Assembly (NCBI RefSeq): GCF_001571325.1
Contig: NZ_BCTO01000022.1
Location: forward strand, 62,001 to 126,000
DNA length: 64,000 nucleotides
Source: Delftia tsuruhatensis NBRC 16741
Lineage (GTDB): Bacteria; Pseudomonadota; Gammaproteobacteria; Burkholderiales; Burkholderiaceae_C
Direction of reading: 5' to 3'
A model generated the notes under the pieces. The model did no database searches. It was not told the origin of the DNA and saw only the letters and a list, made by a program, of their open reading frames with translations. The position numbers and the translations under genes are program-made. Of the stretch, positions 50,345 to 59,601 are shown piece after piece; position 1 is the stretch's first letter, and every line of letters starts with the position of its first letter.

Positions 50345-51454
50345 TCAGCAGTTGCGCGCACGCTGGTGCGAAAGGAAAAAGCGCAGCATCTCGGCGCTGG
50401 CGTCGATTCCTCCCGGCGCGGTGTAGCTGCCCGCAGCGCTGCCGCCGGACCAGGCGTGGCCTGCGCCATGCAGCTGCCAGTGCTCGATGGCGGTACTGCC
50501 ATCGGCTGCGATATAGGCAGAGCGGGTGAACCGTTGGCGGTTCGGCGCATGGCCCTGGCTGACGCGAGGTGCGCCTGTGGGGCTTTGCGCGCTGCGTGCA
50601 GCATGCACGACGGCCGCGCCGTTGTCGTGATGTACCGTGGTGTCCGCGTCACCATGAAACACGATCACTGGACACACGCTGGGGCCGCTGGCCGAGCCAG
50701 ATGCTGCGCCTCTTCGCATCGCCTCGAGGGCTGAGGGCAGATTGGACGCGGCACCGGCGGCCAGGCCCGAATGCACGCCCACGGCGGCGAACAGCTCGGG
50801 ATAGGTGCGTCCCAATATGTCCGCCATTGCACCTCCGGCCGAAAGTCCGGCGACATAGACCCGCGATGCGTCCGCGCCATGGTCGGCCATCACCTGGCGC
50901 GTGAGGCCTGCCAGCAGTGCGGGCTCGCCCCGGCCCCGTTGCTGGTGCTGGGCCTTGAACCAGTTCCAGCACTTTTGCGAGTTTGCATGCTGTGTTTGTT
51001 CGGGATAGAGCACCAGTACGCCAGCGCTGCGCGCCTGGTCATTCATGCGCGTGCCGGCGGCGAAGTCTTGCGGCCCTTGGGTGCAGCCGTGCAGCATGAG
51101 GATGAGCGGGCGAGGTCCCGCTTCGAGGGCACTGCCTGGCGGCACGTACAGCCGATAGGCCAGCTGCCGGCCTCCGTGAGAGTAGCTGCCGAGCAGCCAT
51201 TGCTCGTCGCTGGAGGTGCCTGCCTGCGATGTGCCCGCAGGCACGGCGAGTTCGGGAGCATCGTCGATGAAGCGGGCTTCGGCATCGACGATCCAGCCTG
51301 CATCCCGATGACTGGTTGCGGCTGGCTTGTCGTGGGGTGTGGGCGCACTTTGGCCTCGCAGCGTGCGCTGAATCAGCTCGGTGGCTTCCAGCAGATGGCC
51401 GGTGCGCGTCAGGCGTGTCGCCTCGCCCAGCATGTCTTGAAAAAGCTGTTTCAT
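50345..51454 (-). CDS. PHB depolymerase family esterase
   Basis: A 369-residue alpha/beta hydrolase. Residues 1-90 form a helical, Ala-rich N-terminal part; the hydrolase core has the oxyanion text LILMLHGCTQGPQDFA, the nucleophile elbow GLSAGGA, Asp in VIVFHGDADTTVH and His in GAGHAWSGG. It has no signal peptide, so it probably acts inside the cell on polyhydroxyalkanoate or on other esters. It starts ten bases after the CopG-type regulator gene. Its end lies in the DNA before 50.3 kb without a visible terminator. Confidence 0.9.
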   Translation of the reverse strand: MKQLFQDMLGEATRLTRTGHLLEATELIQRTLRGQSAPTPHDKPAATSHRDAGWIVDAEARFIDDAPELAVPAGTSQAGTSSDEQWLLGSYSHGGRQLAYRLYVPPGSALEAGPRPLILMLHGCTQGPQDFAAGTRMNDQARSAGVLVLYPEQTQHANSQKCWNWFKAQHQQRGRGEPALLAGLTRQVMADHGADASRVYVAGLSAGGAMADILGRTYPELFAAVGVHSGLAAGAASNLPSALEAMRRGAASGSASGPSVCPVIVFHGDADTTVHHDNGAAVVHAARSAQSPTGAPRVSQGHAPNRQRFTRSAYIAADGSTAIEHWQLHGAGHAWSGGSAAGSYTAPGGIDASAEMLRFFLSHQRARNC

Positions 51455-51464
51455 GGAATGGTTC

Positions 51465-51884
51465 TCAGGTAATGCGGCCGGCCAGAGCGGCACGAACGGC
51501 GGGGCTGGCCTGGAGCGCTCCCAGCACCGTGATGGATTCGATGGTTTCGGCGGCAAGCTGCGCAGGCACGTCCTGCGCGATGCTGGCCAGGCCCAACACG
51601 CGGATCTGCAGCTTTTCCCCGGCAGCCTGCACCCGCATGAGATCGGCCTGGGAGAAATGCTGCATCCCCAGGACCAGCATCTTGCGGGCGACGACCTGTT
51701 GCACCGCGTCCGCATGGCTGCGCAGGTGATTGCGTATCGCTGTGCGGATGAAATCGCTGCGGTTGGCGTAGAAGCCTTCGGCGACCAGCAGGTCGATCTG
51801 GCCCAGGTCGACATAGCCCAGATTGATGGTGAGCTTCTCGGATTCGCTCACGCGAGGGTTGGAGGTGGTTGTGTTTGCGGCCAT
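51465..51884 (-). CDS. ribbon-helix-helix (CopG-type) regulator
   Basis: A 139-residue protein. Residues 12-55 (SEKLTINLGYVDLGQIDLLVAEGFYANRSDFIRTAIRNHL) form a ribbon-helix-helix domain; the rest is helical. It precedes the PHB-depolymerase-like gene in the same operon and probably controls it. The start at 51884 follows GGATGTT, a weak ribosome site. Confidence 0.85.
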   Translation of the reverse strand: MAANTTTSNPRVSESEKLTINLGYVDLGQIDLLVAEGFYANRSDFIRTAIRNHLRSHADAVQQVVARKMLVLGMQHFSQADLMRVQAAGEKLQIRVLGLASIAQDVPAQLAAETIESITVLGALQASPAVRAALAGRIT

Positions 51885-52088
51885 GGAACATCCTTATGCC
51901 ATCCATATGGATGGTTTAGGGATGGTTTCAAGGCCTGGCGTTGCAATTTGACGCGGCACGTCGTGGGGTATCCGGCGGACGGCGCTGCAGCGTGTGAGTT
52001 GCAATCATTGCCCTGTAACGTCTGAGCCGTAAGGTGGCGGAGCCGGGCACGGCGTCCGGCGTTCCTTGGTCATGCGACAGGAGGCTTC

Positions 52089-52743
52089 ATGCCAGACTTG
52101 CAGGCAGGCTTGCCGAGCGGCACGAGCGTTTGGTGCCAGCCCGGCGAGCGGTTCAATACCTGGAGTCATCTGGCAGCCCTGCTCGTGGGCGTGGTGGCCA
52201 GTGTGGGCCTCATCTGCGAAACGGTGGCCGGCGGCGATGCGCGCAAGATTGCGGGCTCTGTGGTGTTTGGCCTCTCTCTGGCGGCGCTGTTCGGTGCCTC
52301 GGCCCTCTTTCATGGCTGCACCGGGGCACGCAAGCGTTTTTGGCAGCGCGTCGACCACGCCTGCATTTACCTGCTGATTGCCGGCAGCCACACGCCTTTT
52401 GCCTTGATGGCGCCCTCTGGCTTGTGGGCTTGGTCCTTGCTTGCCGGTGTATGGGCGCTCGCATTGCAGGGCGCGATACGTGCACTTGGTTTCGATTCGC
52501 CGCCGCGCCTGTCCCTGTACATCAGCCTTGGCTGGCTCAGCTTGGGGGGGCGCGGTGCCGATGGCCTTGCGCCACGGTGCGCAGACCCTGGCCTGGCTGC
52601 TCGCGGGCGGACTGCTCTATTCGGCAGGAACGGTGTTCTACCGAAGCCTTTCGAGCATGCGCCATTCGCATGGCATCTGGCACCTGTTCGTGGTTGCCGG
52701 CAGCGCCTGCCATACCGTCGCGGTGGTCGGTTTGCTGGCCTGA
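52089..52743 (+). pseudogene. hemolysin III family membrane protein, frameshifted in a G7 tract
   Basis: The N-terminal 155 residues have the HlyIII/AdipoR pattern: GERFNTWSHLAALLVG, LSLAALFGASALFHGC and RVDHACIYLLIAGSHTPF with the metal-binding His residues. At 52544-52550 seven G shift the frame; the family's ending continues in the next frame as AVPMALRHGAQTLAWLLAGGLLYSAGTVFYR and HGIWHLFVVAGSACHTVAV, with the last conserved His. With six G the gene would be intact (about 217 residues). AGGAGG precedes the ATG. This may be a real mutation, slippage-based switching, or a sequencing error. Confidence 0.85.
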
Positions 52744-52798
52744 AGCGAGGGCTCGTGCTGGCGGCGCTGCGTTGGACGCTTTGGATTCTGTTAGACAA

Positions 52799-52828
52799 AA
52801 GCCCCTGGCTCTTTCGAACCAGGGGCTT
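52799..52828 (-). terminator. intrinsic terminator after tRNA-Pro
   Basis: On the minus strand: stem AAGCCCCTGG/CCAGGGGCTT with a 10-base loop, then TTGTC. It lies eight bases after the tRNA 3' end. Confidence 0.85.
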
Positions 52829-52836
52829 GAATCATT

Positions 52837-52913
52837 TGGTCGGAGCGGCGGGATTCGAACTCGCGACCCTCTGCTCCCAAAGCAGATGCGCTACCAGGCT
52901 GCGCTACGCTCCG
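52837..52913 (-). tRNA. tRNA-Pro (anticodon TGG)
   Basis: A 77-base cloverleaf with encoded CCA: acceptor arms CGGAGCG and CGCTCCG, anticodon stem TCTGC/GCAGA with loop TTTGGGA giving anticodon TGG, and the T-loop GTTCGAATC. All stems pair fully. Confidence 0.97.
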
Positions 52914-52973
52914 ACTAAAACGCTATTGTAGCGTCAAAAAAATGGGTATTTTCGCAATGTGCGAATTTTCTGT

Positions 52974-53222
52974 TCAACGCGATCCAGGGCCGGGGCCACG
53001 GTTGGCCAGGTGGCGGAAGGTGATGCGGCCCTTGGTGAGGTCGTAGGGCGACATCTCCAGCGATACCTTGTCGCCAGCCAGGATGCGGATATGGTGCTTG
53101 CGCATCTTGCCGCCGGTGTAGGCGATCAGCTGGTGTCCGTTTTCCAGCGTCACACGAAAGCGAGAGTCAGGCAGGACTTCCGTGACGGAGCCTTGCATTT
53201 CAATCAGTTCTTCTTTGGCCAT
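52974..53222 (-). CDS. infA: translation initiation factor IF-1
   Basis: An 82-residue S1-like OB-fold protein: [30 protein letters not shown], then [30 protein letters not shown]-1 occupies the ribosomal A site during initiation. The Arg/Pro/Gly-rich tail ([10 protein letters not shown]) is longer than in E. coli IF-1, as in other beta-proteobacterial copies. It is not in a ribosomal-protein operon here, so it may be a second copy. Confidence 0.96.
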   Translation of the reverse strand: MAKEELIEMQGSVTEVLPDSRFRVTLENGHQLIAYTGGKMRKHHIRILAGDKVSLEMSPYDLTKGRITFRHLANRGPGPGSR

Positions 53223-53675
53223 GTGTTCAATCTCTTAGGTCTGGGTCGGTTGCGGCACTCATTTGTCGGAACCACGAAAACCTTGCCTGGCCCACAGAAC
53301 ATGGGGTACGTGGTCAGGCTGAAAAGGCTGTGGATGTTCTGCGCAAAAGGCGCAGACCGGACAGAGGACCAGGTCACAACGGTGTCGCAAAGACGAAGCC
53401 CGGCAACACCTAAACTTCCTGATTCTACAGTGTTGTATTCGTCGCCGTGCGGGCGGTGTTCAAAGCGGCCATCGTACGCAAAACACAGGTCGGATTCGTG
53501 CTGGGACGGCGAGGCTTTTGTCATCCGCGTGTGATGAGATGGCCTCGAAAAACGTGCGCGAGGCTTTGCGGCGGTCCGGCCAGGGTTGAAGGCCGCGGTA
53601 GCCGAGGAGGGGGCGATGGTCGCGGGTTGGCTAGAATCCGCCCACAGCTTCTATTACTTTTATAGCAAAACCTCG
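53223..53675. other. non-coding region between infA and psd
   Basis: 450 bases between divergent genes; promoters for both must lie here, but I see no convincing boxes, hairpins or additional gene. Confidence 0.45.
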
Positions 53676-54530
53676 ATGTCTGATCGACTTGCCGTTCTCT
53701 CCCAGTATCTTTTGCCCAAGCAGGCGCTGACTGCCGTCATGGGGCGCCTGGCCCAGGCGCGTGCGGGTGACCTGACCACGGCAGTCATCCGTCGCTTCAT
53801 TGCACGCTATGGCGTGGACATGTCGGAGGCGGCCGATTCCGATCCTGCGGCCTATGCCAGCTTCAACGAGTTCTTCACGCGGGCGCTCAAGCCCGGTGTG
53901 CGGCCGCTGGCTTCGGCTGACTGGGTCTGTCCTGTGGATGGCGCCATCAGCCAGATCGGCGCCATCGAGGGCGAGCAGATCTTCCAGGCCAAGGGGCACA
54001 GCTACAGCGCCACGGCGCTGGTCGGCGGCGATGCACAGCTGGCGCGGCAGTTCGACAACGGGCATTTCGCCACCATTTACCTGAGCCCGCGCGACTACCA
54101 CCGCATCCACATGCCCTGTGCCGGCCGGTTGCGTCGGATGATTTATGTGCCCGGCGAACTGTTCTCGGTCAATCCGGTCACGGCGCGCGGCGTGCCGGGC
54201 CTGTTTGCACGCAACGAGCGCGTGGTCTGCGTCTTCGATACGGACCACGGTCCCATGGTGCTGGTGCTGGTGGGGGCCACCATCGTGGGCAGCATGGGAA
54301 CGGTGTGGCACGGCATCGTCAATCCGCCGCGGCCCGGTCGCATCCAGGACTGGCGCTACGACGACCAGTCCATCGTCCTGGGCCAGGGCGAGGAAATGGG
54401 GCGCTTCCAGCTGGGCTCCACCGTGGTCATGCTGTTTCCCGCATCGGCAGGGCTGCGCTTCAACGCGCAGTGGACACATGCCGCGCCCGTGCGCCTGGGC
54501 CAGAAGATGGCCGGGCGCGGCGAGGCCTGA
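53676..54530 (+). CDS. psd: phosphatidylserine decarboxylase
   Basis: A 284-residue enzyme that makes phosphatidylethanolamine at the inner membrane. The LGST motif (Ser248) is where the proenzyme cuts itself to form the pyruvoyl group; other family blocks are SFNEFFTRALKPGVRP, PVDGAISQIG and YLSPRDYHRIHMPCAG. I chose the ATG at 53676; an open frame extends 30 codons upstream but has no family similarity. A hairpin terminator follows. Confidence 0.95.
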   Translation: MSDRLAVLSQYLLPKQALTAVMGRLAQARAGDLTTAVIRRFIARYGVDMSEAADSDPAAYASFNEFFTRALKPGVRPLASADWVCPVDGAISQIGAIEGEQIFQAKGHSYSATALVGGDAQLARQFDNGHFATIYLSPRDYHRIHMPCAGRLRRMIYVPGELFSVNPVTARGVPGLFARNERVVCVFDTDHGPMVLVLVGATIVGSMGTVWHGIVNPPRPGRIQDWRYDDQSIVLGQGEEMGRFQLGSTVVMLFPASAGLRFNAQWTHAAPVRLGQKMAGRGEA

Positions 54531-54552
54531 GTCTCGAAGGATCGTCGATGAA

Positions 54553-54574
54553 AAACCGGGCCCAGGCCCGGTTT
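54553..54574. terminator. hairpin between convergent psd and hypothetical gene
   Basis: Ten-base arms AAACCGGGCC and GGCCCGGTTT with a two-base gap. It can serve both converging genes. Confidence 0.75.
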
Positions 54575-54578
54575 CCTG

Positions 54579-54851
54579 TCAAAGAATCCAGCTCAAGGCT
54601 TCAGGGCGCCGCTGTGTGGTGAACATCGAGGGTGCGATGCTCAGCCGCTCTGGCCTGACGGGGTCTTCATGGCCGACCAGATAGACCATCAGTTCACGGC
54701 GGCGCAGTATGACGTGGCTGACCTTCTCGGCCTTCCCGTTCTGTGTGACCTGCGTGCCCGGGCGGAACAGCGGCATCTGGAAGGTGAAGCTGCGCGGATC
54801 GGCCGGTGGCGCGACGGCAGTGCTGGGAGGGGCTTCTAGAGTGGCAACCAT
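54579..54851 (-). CDS. conserved hypothetical protein
   Basis: A 90-residue protein with a Pro/Ala-rich start and a compact beta-rich part (SFTFQMPLFRPGTQVTQNGKAEKVSHVILRRRELMVYLVGHEDPV). It looks like a small cytoplasmic protein; I know no function. An ATG five codons upstream is also possible. The ribosome site is weak. Confidence 0.6.
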   Translation of the reverse strand: MVATLEAPPSTAVAPPADPRSFTFQMPLFRPGTQVTQNGKAEKVSHVILRRRELMVYLVGHEDPVRPERLSIAPSMFTTQRRPEALSWIL

Positions 54852-54937
54852 AGGCTTGATGTGCATGAGTGGACGCTGCCCACCTTATCGGCACTGCCGC
54901 GCCGAACTGTAGGGTCGCCGGGCGGCGAACACCAAGC

Positions 54938-55990
54938 TCAGGCGTCCGGATGGGAAACGCCGAGGATGGCGTGCAGCCGTGCGCTGGTCGTCGTGTACTG
55001 CAGCAGCGGTTTCTCGCCCTGCAGGTACTCGGCGGCGGCAAAGGCCGCCATGGTGGCTTCATGGAAGCCGCACAGGATCAGCTTGTGCTTGCCCGGGTAG
55101 CTGACGATGTCGCCGATCGCATAGATGCCTGGCGCATCGGTGGCCTGGGTTGCAGGGTTCACCAGCAGCTGCTTGCGCTCCATGGCCAGGCCCCATTCGG
55201 CGACCGGGCCCAGGCGGGGGGAGATGCCCAGGCAGACGACCAGTTGCTGCGCCGCCAGTTCATGCTCCTGCCCTTCGCCATCCATCCACTGCACGGCACG
55301 CAGCAGGCCTGAGTCGGCATGCAGTTGCGTGATCTGGCCGATCACCACGCGGATGGCGCCGCTGTCGCGCAGCTCCTGCAGGCGCTCCAGCAACGGCGCC
55401 GAAGCCTGGAAGGCGTCGCGGCGGTAGAGCAGGCAGGTGGTCTGGGCCCTGTCGGCGCAGGCAATGGCCGCGGCCACGGCCTCTTCGTCGCCACCGTGGA
55501 CGATGGCGGTCCGGCCGCGCACCATGTCCAGATCGGCGGGATGGTAGTGGAGCTGGCCTGCAGCCAGCCGCTCCACGCCGGGCACCTTCAGCGCCTTGGG
55601 CACAAAGGCGCCCACGCCAGCCGCGATGAAGACGCTGCGCGCATGCAGTTCAAGGCCTTGCGAGGTCTGCGCCAGCCAGCGGCCATCGTCCATGCGCTGC
55701 AGCTGGGCGACCTGCTGGGAAAGGTGCAGTTGCGCGTCCATGGGCGCGACCTGCCGCTGCAGCAACTGGACCAGTTCATGGCCCGTGCACACCGGAATGC
55801 CGGGAATGTCGTAGATGGGCTTGTCGCCGTACAGCTGCGCGCACTGCCCGCCCACATGGGGCAGGGCATCGACGACATGGCAGCGGATGCCTTGCAGCCC
55901 CAGCTGGAACACCTGGAACAGGCCCGCCGGGCCTGCGCCTATGACGAGGGCATCGGTCTGGATCGGTTGCGCGCCGGAGGTGTCTTGCAT
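54938..55990 (-). CDS. ferredoxin-NADP+ reductase, thioredoxin-reductase-like type
   Basis: A 350-residue FAD/NAD(P) oxidoreductase: FAD motif [10 protein letters not shown] at the N-terminus, [25 protein letters not shown] typical of the TrxR-like ferredoxin reductases, an NADP-binding [14 protein letters not shown], and the FAD-closing IYAIGDIV. It lacks the CxxC of thioredoxin reductase. It lies 16 bases after the ferredoxin gene fdxA, its likely redox partner. The frame is open further upstream but would overlap fdxA; hence the start at 55990. Confidence 0.85.
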   Translation of the reverse strand: MQDTSGAQPIQTDALVIGAGPAGLFQVFQLGLQGIRCHVVDALPHVGGQCAQLYGDKPIYDIPGIPVCTGHELVQLLQRQVAPMDAQLHLSQQVAQLQRMDDGRWLAQTSQGLELHARSVFIAAGVGAFVPKALKVPGVERLAAGQLHYHPADLDMVRGRTAIVHGGDEEAVAAAIACADRAQTTCLLYRRDAFQASAPLLERLQELRDSGAIRVVIGQITQLHADSGLLRAVQWMDGEGQEHELAAQQLVVCLGISPRLGPVAEWGLAMERKQLLVNPATQATDAPGIYAIGDIVSYPGKHKLILCGFHEATMAAFAAAEYLQGEKPLLQYTTTSARLHAILGVSHPDA

Positions 55991-56006
55991 GGGCTGCTGC
56001 GCGGCT

Positions 56007-56336
56007 TCAGCGTTCGAGCTGGTCCAGCTTGCCGGGCTTGCCGTTCCAGTCGTCGGCGTCGGGCAGCGAGGCCTTGCGCTTGGTGATGCTCTTCCAGCCC
56101 TTTTCCAGCGACAGCTCGGCATTGAGCTTGATGAAGGCGAGCTGGTCGGCGGGGACGTCTTCCTCGGCAAAGATGGCATTGGCCGGGCATTCGGGAATGC
56201 ACACGGCGCAATCGATGCACTCGTCAGGATCGATCACGAGGAAGTTGGGGCCTTCGCGGAAGCAGTCCACGGGGCAGACATCCACACAATCTGTGTATTT
56301 GCACTTGATGCAGTTTTCGGTGACGACGTGAGTCAT
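56007..56336 (-). CDS. fdxA: seven-iron ferredoxin FdxA
   Basis: A 109-residue ferredoxin with [3Fe-4S] and [4Fe-4S] motifs: C-x7-C in [18 protein letters not shown] with the extra Cys, and [12 protein letters not shown]. The C-terminal tail ([21 protein letters not shown]) is typical of Azotobacter-type FdI/FdxA. It is coupled with a ferredoxin reductase gene and could feed low-potential electrons to reductases nearby, such as CysI; that link is inference. Confidence 0.95.
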   Translation of the reverse strand: MTHVVTENCIKCKYTDCVDVCPVDCFREGPNFLVIDPDECIDCAVCIPECPANAIFAEEDVPADQLAFIKLNAELSLEKGWKSITKRKASLPDADDWNGKPGKLDQLER

Positions 56337-56457
56337 GGGAGTCTTTTATTTGCGGTGTGAATGTCGGTATCAACCCGGGATTCTAGAATTTTTCGGAACA
56401 CGGTCCTGCACATGCAAGAGATTCTGGCGCGGACTGCTGCGGTTTTCTGAAAGCCCA

Positions 56458-56479
56458 CGAGCCGGCATGTGCCGGCTCG
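56458..56479 (-). terminator. hairpin after cysN
   Basis: Ten-base arms CGAGCCGGCA/TGCCGGCTCG with a two-base loop, 23 bases after the cysN stop. No T tract follows, so read-through into fdxA is possible. Confidence 0.55.
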
Positions 56480-56501
56480 CGAAGCGGGACTGTCCAGTTG
56501 C

Positions 56502-57869
56502 TCAATCCAGCAGTGCAGCGCCTGCGGTAGCGTGGCTGGCCGTGTCCACGAGGATCAGCGCACCCAGCTGGCGGGCCTGGGCGAAGGGCGCCGCGGGAAT
56601 GCTTTCCTGCAGCAGCAGCTCCACGCGGCCGATGGCGTTGGGCTCCAGCTGGGTGGCCTCTTCCTGGGCCAGCGTGTGGATGTTCAGGCGGTGCACCACG
56701 CGGCGGGCCTTGGCCTTGATCCAGCGGTGGCCGTGCAGCGCCAGGTAGGTGCGGCCGGGGACCAGCGGCTGCTCGTCCATCCAGGCCACGGTGGCGGTCA
56801 GCTCGCGCTGGCTGGGCCATGCCGGCTGTGTCCCGGGGGCATCGAAGTCGTCGTCTGCCACTGCTGCCGCAGCCACCGGGGCGGCGACGATCCAGTCGCC
56901 GCGCGAGACATCGACCTCGCGGTCCAGCGTGATGCCGGCCGACAGGCCCGCGTCGATGGAGCCGGGAACGCGGGCATGGTCCAGCACCTGGGCAATCACG
57001 GCCTGCTGGCCGCTGGGCAGGATCTGCACGGCGTCGCCCACGCGTGCGCGGCCTGCGGCCACGCGGCCCCAGAACACGCGGCGGCCCTGGCTGGTATCGG
57101 CCGAGGACGAGAATTTCTCCACCCACTGCACGGGGAAGGCCAGCGCCAGGCCGGTGTCGGTCGGCGTGTTGGGCAACTGCTCCAGCAGTTGCAGCAGGCT
57201 GGGACCGTCGTAGCCGGCCCAGCCGGGCTCGGCGTTGACCACGTTGAAGCCCTTGAGGGCCGAGACGGGCACGGTGGCCGCGGAGGCGATGCCGGCCTCG
57301 GCCGTGAAGCGCTGCAGCGCGCCACGGATGTGGACGAAGGCCAGTTGCGGGTCTTCGACGGCGTCGAGCTTGTTGACGGCAAACACCAGCGAGTGCACGC
57401 GCAGCAGGTGGGCCAGCAGGCTGTGGCGGCGCGTCTGCGGCAGCAGGGTGAGCTGCGGGTTCTTCCAGTCGAGCTTGGTGGCATCGACCAGCACCACGGC
57501 GGCGTCGGCGCTGCTGGCGGCGGTGACCATGTTGCGCGTGTACTGCTCATGGCCCGGCGCGTCGCCGATGATGAACTTGCGGCTTTCGGTGGCGAAGTAG
57601 CGGTAGGCCACGTCGATGGTGATGCCCTGCTCGCGCTCGGCCGACAGGCCGTCGGTCAGCAGCGCCAGGTCGGTCTCGCCGCTCTTGGTGACGCCGGCGA
57701 GCTGGTCCTGGAGCACGGCACGCGTGTCCACCAGCAGGCGGCCGATCAGCGTGCTCTTGCCGTCGTCGACGGAGCCGCAGGTGATGAAGCGCAGGGCCGA
57801 GGCGTTGGAGGCCTCGGTGGCGGGGGAATCCGCAACGGCTGCGCCGGCGGCAATGCTTGCGGTGGTCAT
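56502..57869 (-). CDS. cysN: sulfate adenylyltransferase subunit 1 (GTPase)
   Basis: A 455-residue GTPase of the EF-Tu type: P-loop GSVDDGKSTL, DAPGHEQYTRNMVTAAS, and VNKLDAV (NKxD). With CysD it activates sulfate to adenylyl sulfate (APS), GTP hydrolysis driving the reaction. No APS-kinase domain is fused at the end, which agrees with the APS-type reductase encoded in the same operon. Its start overlaps the cysD stop by one base (TGATG). Confidence 0.95.
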   Translation of the reverse strand: MTTASIAAGAAVADSPATEASNASALRFITCGSVDDGKSTLIGRLLVDTRAVLQDQLAGVTKSGETDLALLTDGLSAEREQGITIDVAYRYFATESRKFIIGDAPGHEQYTRNMVTAASSADAAVVLVDATKLDWKNPQLTLLPQTRRHSLLAHLLRVHSLVFAVNKLDAVEDPQLAFVHIRGALQRFTAEAGIASAATVPVSALKGFNVVNAEPGWAGYDGPSLLQLLEQLPNTPTDTGLALAFPVQWVEKFSSSADTSQGRRVFWGRVAAGRARVGDAVQILPSGQQAVIAQVLDHARVPGSIDAGLSAGITLDREVDVSRGDWIVAAPVAAAAVADDDFDAPGTQPAWPSQRELTATVAWMDEQPLVPGRTYLALHGHRWIKAKARRVVHRLNIHTLAQEEATQLEPNAIGRVELLLQESIPAAPFAQARQLGALILVDTASHATAGAALLD

Positions 57870-58801
57870 CAGAAATATCCGTCCTTCTTGCGCTTTTCCA
57901 TGGAGGCTTCGCTGGTCTTGTCGTCCATGCGCGTGGCGCCGCGCTCGCTGACATCGGCGGCCAGGGTTTCGAGCACGATGTCGGCCGCCGTGGCGGCATC
58001 GCTTTCCACGGGGCAGGTGCAGGTGATGTCGCCCACGGTGCGAAAGCGCACGTCGCGCACCACGACTTCCTCGCCGTCACGCGGCGGTGTGAGTTCGGTC
58101 ACGGGCACCAGCAGGCCGCGGCGTTCCACCACTTCGCGCTTGTGCGTGTAGTAGATGCTGGGCAGGGCGATCTGCTCGCGCTCGATGTATTGCCACACGT
58201 CGAGTTCGGTCCAGTTGCTGATGGGGAACACGCGGAAGTGCTCGCCGGGGGCCAGACGCGTGTTGAACAGCGTCCACAGTTCGGGGCGCTGTGCCTTGGG
58301 CTGCCATTGGCCGAAGCTGTCGCGGTGGCTGAAGATGCGTTCCTTGGCGCGGGCCTTTTCCTCGTCGCGGCGCGCGCCGCCGATCAGGGCGTCGAAGCGG
58401 AATTCATCGATGGCCTCCAGCAGCGTCACCGACTGGTGGACGTTGCGGCTTTCGCCCGGATGGGCCAGGCGCACGGTGCCGCGTGCCATGGAGTCCTCGA
58501 CGCTGCGCACGATGAGTTCGGCGCCGAGCTCCTTGGCGCGCAGGTCGCGGAAATCGGTCACTTCCGGGAAGTTGTGGCCGGTGTCGATCATCAGCAACGG
58601 GTAGGGGATGCGGCCCTTGCCGAAGGCCTTTTCGGCGCAGCGCAGCATGACCAGCGAGTCCTTGCCGCCCGAAAACAGCAGGGCGGGGCGCTCGAAGGCG
58701 GCGGCCACTTCGCGCAGCACGAAGATGGTTTCCTCTTCAAGGGCGTCGAGGTGGCGGTTGCTGAGATGGCTCAGCACGGAGGTGTCCACACGGGCGTTCA
58801 T
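57869..58801 (-). CDS. cysD: sulfate adenylyltransferase subunit 2
   Basis: A 310-residue ATP-pyrophosphatase: LLFSGGKDSLVML (PP-loop SGGKDS), LMIDTGHNFPEVTDFRD, and GGARRDEEKARAKERIFSHRD. It transfers AMP to sulfate together with CysN. I chose the ATG at 58801 because the family N-terminus (LSHLSNRHLDALEEETIFVLREV) starts there; the frame is open upstream into cysH. It lies 40 bases after cysH. Confidence 0.95.
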   Translation of the reverse strand: MNARVDTSVLSHLSNRHLDALEEETIFVLREVAAAFERPALLFSGGKDSLVMLRCAEKAFGKGRIPYPLLMIDTGHNFPEVTDFRDLRAKELGAELIVRSVEDSMARGTVRLAHPGESRNVHQSVTLLEAIDEFRFDALIGGARRDEEKARAKERIFSHRDSFGQWQPKAQRPELWTLFNTRLAPGEHFRVFPISNWTELDVWQYIEREQIALPSIYYTHKREVVERRGLLVPVTELTPPRDGEEVVVRDVRFRTVGDITCTCPVESDAATAADIVLETLAADVSERGATRMDDKTSEASMEKRKKDGYF

Positions 58802-58841
58802 TTCTTGGTTTCCAATCAAATCGGTGTCAAACGCTGTTGTT

Positions 58842-59600
58842 TCACTTCTTGGCGTGCAGCCCGCATTCCTTGGCCGCTTCATCCTCCCACCACCAGCGGC
58901 CGGCGCGGAAGTCTTCGCCAAGGCTGACGGCGCGCGTGCAGGGTGCGCAGCCGATGCTGGGATAGAACTGGTCGTGCAGCGGGTTGTAGTCCACGCCATG
59001 GCTGGCGATGTAGTGCCAGACATCGCCCTGGGTCCAGTCGGTCAGCGGGTTGAACTTGGTCAGGCCCTTGGTCTCGACCTCGCTGCGGTCCACGGCGGGC
59101 ACGTCGGCGCGGGCATTGGACTGCTCGCGGCGCAGGCCCGTGATCCAGGCGCTCTTGCCGGCCAGCGCACGCGCCAGCGGCTCCATCTTGCGCACGCCGC
59201 AGCAGGCCTTGCGCAGCTCGATGCTGCGGTACATGGCGTCCTGGCCGTTGTCGCGGATGAAGTGGATCACCGATTCGAGCTGCGGCCGGTAGACCTTGAC
59301 GCTCAGGCCGGGCAGCGACTGGGTGCGCTCCAGCAGGGCCAGGGTCTCGGTGTGCAGCGCGCCGGTGTCCAGCACGAAGACGGGTATGTCCAGGCCCAGG
59401 CGGTGGATGATGTCGGTGATCACCACATCCTCGGCGCCCAGGCTGGAGGCCTGCGTCACGGCCTCGGCGCCCAGCGCCGCTGCCTCGCGCAGCAAGGCCT
59501 CGGTGGCGGCCAGCTTGTCGGCAAAGCCGCTGCTGGCACGGCCGTTGACCTCGGTGGCCTTGGCCGATGCCTGTCGCGACAGAAAGCTTTGCGCACCCAT
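58842..59600 (-). CDS. cysH: adenylyl-sulfate (APS) reductase
   Basis: A 252-residue thiol sulfotransferase. It has both Cys pairs of the assimilatory APS reductases, KACCGVRK and GCAPCTR, which bind a [4Fe-4S] cluster, plus SSLGAEDVVITDII and VFVLDTGALHTETL. This form reduces APS directly with thioredoxin and needs no PAPS; the absence of cysC in the operon fits. Start at 59600 lies one base after DUF934's stop, so the two are tightly coupled. Confidence 0.93.
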   Translation of the reverse strand: MGAQSFLSRQASAKATEVNGRASSGFADKLAATEALLREAAALGAEAVTQASSLGAEDVVITDIIHRLGLDIPVFVLDTGALHTETLALLERTQSLPGLSVKVYRPQLESVIHFIRDNGQDAMYRSIELRKACCGVRKMEPLARALAGKSAWITGLRREQSNARADVPAVDRSEVETKGLTKFNPLTDWTQGDVWHYIASHGVDYNPLHDQFYPSIGCAPCTRAVSLGEDFRAGRWWWEDEAAKECGLHAKK

Positions 59601-59601
59601 G

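Noticed and set aside
50345-51814. Longer 489-aa version of the PHB-depolymerase-like protein
   Set aside because: The extra N-terminal 120 codons overlap the CopG-type regulator in another frame and have no protein-like pattern; the ATG at 51454 gives a normal-length protein.
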